Origin: Cloacimonetes bacterium UBA5456
GTDB taxonomy: Bacteria > Cloacimonadota > Cloacimonadia > Cloacimonadales > Cloacimonadaceae
Assembly: GCA_002427325.1 (NCBI GenBank)
Contig: DIQS01000010.1
Location: 1-8,752 of the forward strand
Direction of reading: 5' to 3'
DNA: 8,752 bases
This document shows positions 7,781 to 8,752 of this stretch, in pieces (within the stretch, counting starts at the first letter, position 1; the number at the start of each line of letters is the position of its first letter). Under the pieces are notes generated by a model. The model searched no databases and was not told where the DNA came from. It was given only the letters and a program-made list of their open reading frames with translations. Made by a program: the position numbers and the translations under genes.

Positions 7781-7824
7781 GGCTCCGCTGCTCCTAATCT
7801 GCCTTGTTTTACCGTCGTGGTTGG

Positions 7825-7848
7825 TGTCGGAACGTCATCGTTGCGACA
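7825..7848 (+). repeat. Structured repeat element, diverged copy A
   Basis: This is a hairpin: outer stem TGTCG with CGACA, a G-G mismatch, inner stem AACG with CGTT, loop TCAT. The inner stem and mismatch are the same as in the copy at 8560-8581, but the outer stem differs while still pairing. The right flank (AAGCGGCAGAACTACT) also resembles the right flank of that copy. Confidence 0.65.
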
Positions 7849-7922
7849 AGCGGCAGAACTACTCACATTATCGAACACAGATCAAATGGATTTGCACGGA
7901 TGGGGTTTGCGAGGCGAAGCTC

Positions 7923-7957
7923 TCGTAGCTCGTAGCTCGTAGCTCGTAGCTCGTAGC
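7923..7957. repeat. 7-bp tandem repeat, five units
   Basis: Five perfect units of TCGTAGC. A related stretch with two units lies in inverted orientation at 8657-8670; 18 bp (7919-7936 and 8657-8674) are perfect reverse complements. The short unit and absence of spacers exclude a CRISPR array. Confidence 0.92.
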
Positions 7958-8066
7958 TTCCTTTTCACAATTTCCTACCCGACCGAGAAAGGACGGCTTC
8001 TCTCCTCTTGTTTTGTGGATAATGCTCGCTGTGCTTACTGACTCTCACGACAAAAGATACCTTGCT

Positions 8067-8101
8067 TCGTTGTAATCTGAAGCGCAGCGAGACATTTTCC
8101 A
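8067..8101 (+). repeat. 35-bp direct repeat, copy 1
   Basis: It matches 8298-8332 at 30 of 35 positions without gaps, both starting TCGTTG and ending CATTTTCCA. The copies are 231 bp apart. Confidence 0.85.
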
Positions 8102-8117
8102 CCGGGCCTGGACTGAT

Positions 8118-8160
8118 TCGTCGCTTTCAGGGTTTAGGAGCCCCTTACTATCAGCGACGA
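8118..8160. repeat. Inverted repeat with 8-bp arms
   Basis: TCGTCGCT (8118-8125) is the perfect reverse complement of AGCGACGA (8153-8160), with 27 nt between the arms. It lies between the two 35-bp direct repeats. There is no T-run after either arm, so it is not a typical terminator. Confidence 0.6.
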
Positions 8161-8297
8161 GGTTGGAAGTGCAGGTTCGGAAAAAACTTTTGCAAACAAA
8201 GTCTTTCTGATTGGGCAGTTCAGAATGGAAGATGCCGGCCGAGCTCACCGATTCTACGACTTTTCGAGTTTACGACTATGCGTTGTCGGACTGTGGC

Positions 8298-8332
8298 TCG
8301 TTGCAATCTGGAGCCCAGCGGGTCATTTTCCA
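8298..8332 (+). repeat. 35-bp direct repeat, copy 2
   Basis: Second copy of the repeat at 8067-8101, with five substitutions and no gaps. Confidence 0.85.
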
Positions 8333-8351
8333 TTCCTTGAAAACTGCCTCT

Positions 8352-8392
8352 ACCCTCTATAGGGTGACAAAATCGAAAAACGGTGACAAAAT
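8352..8392 (+). repeat. Small hairpin followed by a paired 11-bp direct repeat
   Basis: ACCCT (8352-8356) pairs with AGGGT (8361-8365) around a CTAT loop. The right arm runs into the first copy of GGTGACAAAAT (8363-8373), repeated exactly at 8382-8392, 19 bp on, roughly two helical turns. It could be a protein-binding site, but no adjacent gene supports this. Confidence 0.55.
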
Positions 8393-8494
8393 GGACAACT
8401 AATTTTTCGGTCAGTCGCGTAAGTGATTGAAATATGAAGCCTGAAAAAATCTTCAAAAAAATATTAAGCATAACCATGTTATGTAAACCTGAGG

Positions 8495-8509
8495 GGACGC
8501 GGGGCGTCC
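8495..8509. repeat. GC-rich hairpin with 6-bp stem
   Basis: GGACGC (8495-8500) and GCGTCC (8504-8509) pair perfectly around a GGG loop. No T-run follows on either strand. Confidence 0.7.
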
Positions 8510-8535
8510 AAATTGAGAATTGAAAATTGAGAATT
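8510..8535. repeat. AT-rich 12-bp direct repeat
   Basis: AAATTGAGAATT occurs at 8510-8521 and again at 8524-8535 with GA between. It directly abuts the GC-rich hairpin on its left. Confidence 0.85.
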
Positions 8536-8559
8536 TTACGATAGCATTTCTATTTCGGG

Positions 8560-8581
8560 GCGGGAACGTCCTCGTTGCCGC
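8560..8581 (+). repeat. Structured repeat element, copy B
   Basis: A 22-nt imperfect palindrome: outer stem GCGG with CCGC, a G-G mismatch, inner stem AACG with CGTT, loop TCCT. Together with the next base (8582) it is the perfect reverse complement of 8730-8752 over 23 bp. Confidence 0.85.
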
Positions 8582-8599
8582 AGAAAGCGTCAGCTTTCT
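8582..8599 (+). repeat. Companion hairpin after copy B
   Basis: AGAAAGC (8582-8588) pairs perfectly with GCTTTCT (8593-8599) around GTCA. It begins directly after the structured element, as does the companion hairpin of copy C. The following bases are T-rich but interrupted, so a terminator is not convincing. Confidence 0.75.
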
Positions 8600-8656
8600 A
8601 CTTCTTTTCTTGTCCGCAAATTAACACGAATTGGCTTTAGATAGAACACTAAGTTA

Positions 8657-8674
8657 GCTACGAGCTACGAGAGC
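8657..8674 (-). repeat. Inverted relative of the TCGTAGC array
   Basis: Two units of GCTACGA followed by GAGC. The 18 bp are the exact reverse complement of 7919-7936, the left end of the five-unit array. Confidence 0.85.
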
Positions 8675-8713
8675 GGAGCTTTCTCACGAGGGCGTTAACC
8701 TACCAAGGGAGGA

Positions 8714-8730
8714 ATGCGCCGGTGGCGCAT
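8714..8730 (-). repeat. Companion hairpin of copy C
   Basis: ATGCGCC (8714-8720) pairs perfectly with GGCGCAT (8724-8730) around GGT. Read on the minus strand it follows the structured element immediately, as the hairpin at 8582-8599 follows copy B, but with a different stem sequence. Confidence 0.8.
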
Positions 8731-8752
8731 GCGGCAACGAGGACGTTCCCGC
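8731..8752 (-). repeat. Structured repeat element, copy C (inverted, at the window edge)
   Basis: Exact reverse complement of copy B, with the same outer and inner stems and the mismatch seen as C-C on this strand. The copy ends exactly at the window end, so any longer match cannot be seen. Confidence 0.85.

Larger units (their letters stand above)
7721..8752. other. Gene-free, repeat-rich region
   Basis: I find no credible protein gene, tRNA or rRNA here. The open frames present (up to about 90 codons) have low-complexity or basic compositions without recognisable domains, run over repeats, and overlap on both strands. The region instead holds two tandem arrays, two 35-bp direct repeats, several hairpins and three copies of a small structured element, listed separately. 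It could be a graveyard of mobile repeats, the site of a non-coding RNA, or a regulatory or structural intergenic region. Confidence 0.7.

Noticed and set aside
7923..7957. CRISPR-like array
   Set aside because: Units are 7 bp and contiguous with no spacers.
7675..8000. Glycine riboswitch upstream of gcvPA
   Set aside because: Reading the minus strand, I could not find the conserved core or tandem aptamer layout; the DNA next to gcvPA is AT-rich and then tandem repeat.
8045..8477. Short open frames on both strands in the repeat region
   Set aside because: They overlap each other and the repeats, have biased composition and show no motif. I see no evidence that any is a gene.
8495..8509. Intrinsic terminator at the GC-rich hairpin
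   Set aside because: The stem is convincing, but neither strand has a T-run after it.

Overview
The window carries one long minus-strand gene cluster (positions 7651 down to 1) followed on its right by about 1.0 kb of DNA without a credible gene but dense in short repeats and hairpins. In transcription order the genes are gcvPA, gcvPB, an OmpH/Skp-type periplasmic chaperone gene, lpxD, a fused lpxC-fabZ gene, lpxA, and the first 322 codons of an M18 family aminopeptidase that runs off the left edge. Gaps are 2 to 52 bp or the genes overlap by 4 to 8 bp, so co-transcription is likely. No terminator is visible between them.

The genes fall into two functional blocks. GcvPA and GcvPB together form the P-protein of the glycine cleavage system (PLP-dependent glycine decarboxylase). 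The second block builds the outer membrane: the Skp-like protein escorts outer membrane proteins through the periplasm, LpxA, LpxC and LpxD carry out the first three committed steps of lipid A synthesis, and the FabZ domain fused to LpxC diverts the shared 3-hydroxyacyl-ACP pool to membrane phospholipid. The usual neighbours bamA (before skp) and lpxB (after lpxA) are not in the window: glycine cleavage genes sit where bamA would be, and a peptidase gene sits where lpxB is often found.

The organism is a diderm bacterium. The LpxC-FabZ fusion is known from the Bacteroidota/FCB side of the tree, while the two-subunit glycine dehydrogenase is unusual for typical Bacteroidota. That combination, with moderate GC and amino-acid catabolism genes, would fit an anaerobic FCB lineage such as Cloacimonadota. 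This placement is an inference and was not tested by any search.

The right-hand region (about 7721 to 8752) holds an 8-bp tandem repeat, a 7-bp tandem repeat with an inverted relative 0.7 kb away, a pair of diverged 35-bp direct repeats, and three copies of a small hairpin element. The element's outer stem differs between copies yet stays base-paired. Two copies are followed by a second hairpin, also with different sequence but the same geometry. This is the least explained part of the window and the best candidate for something undescribed.
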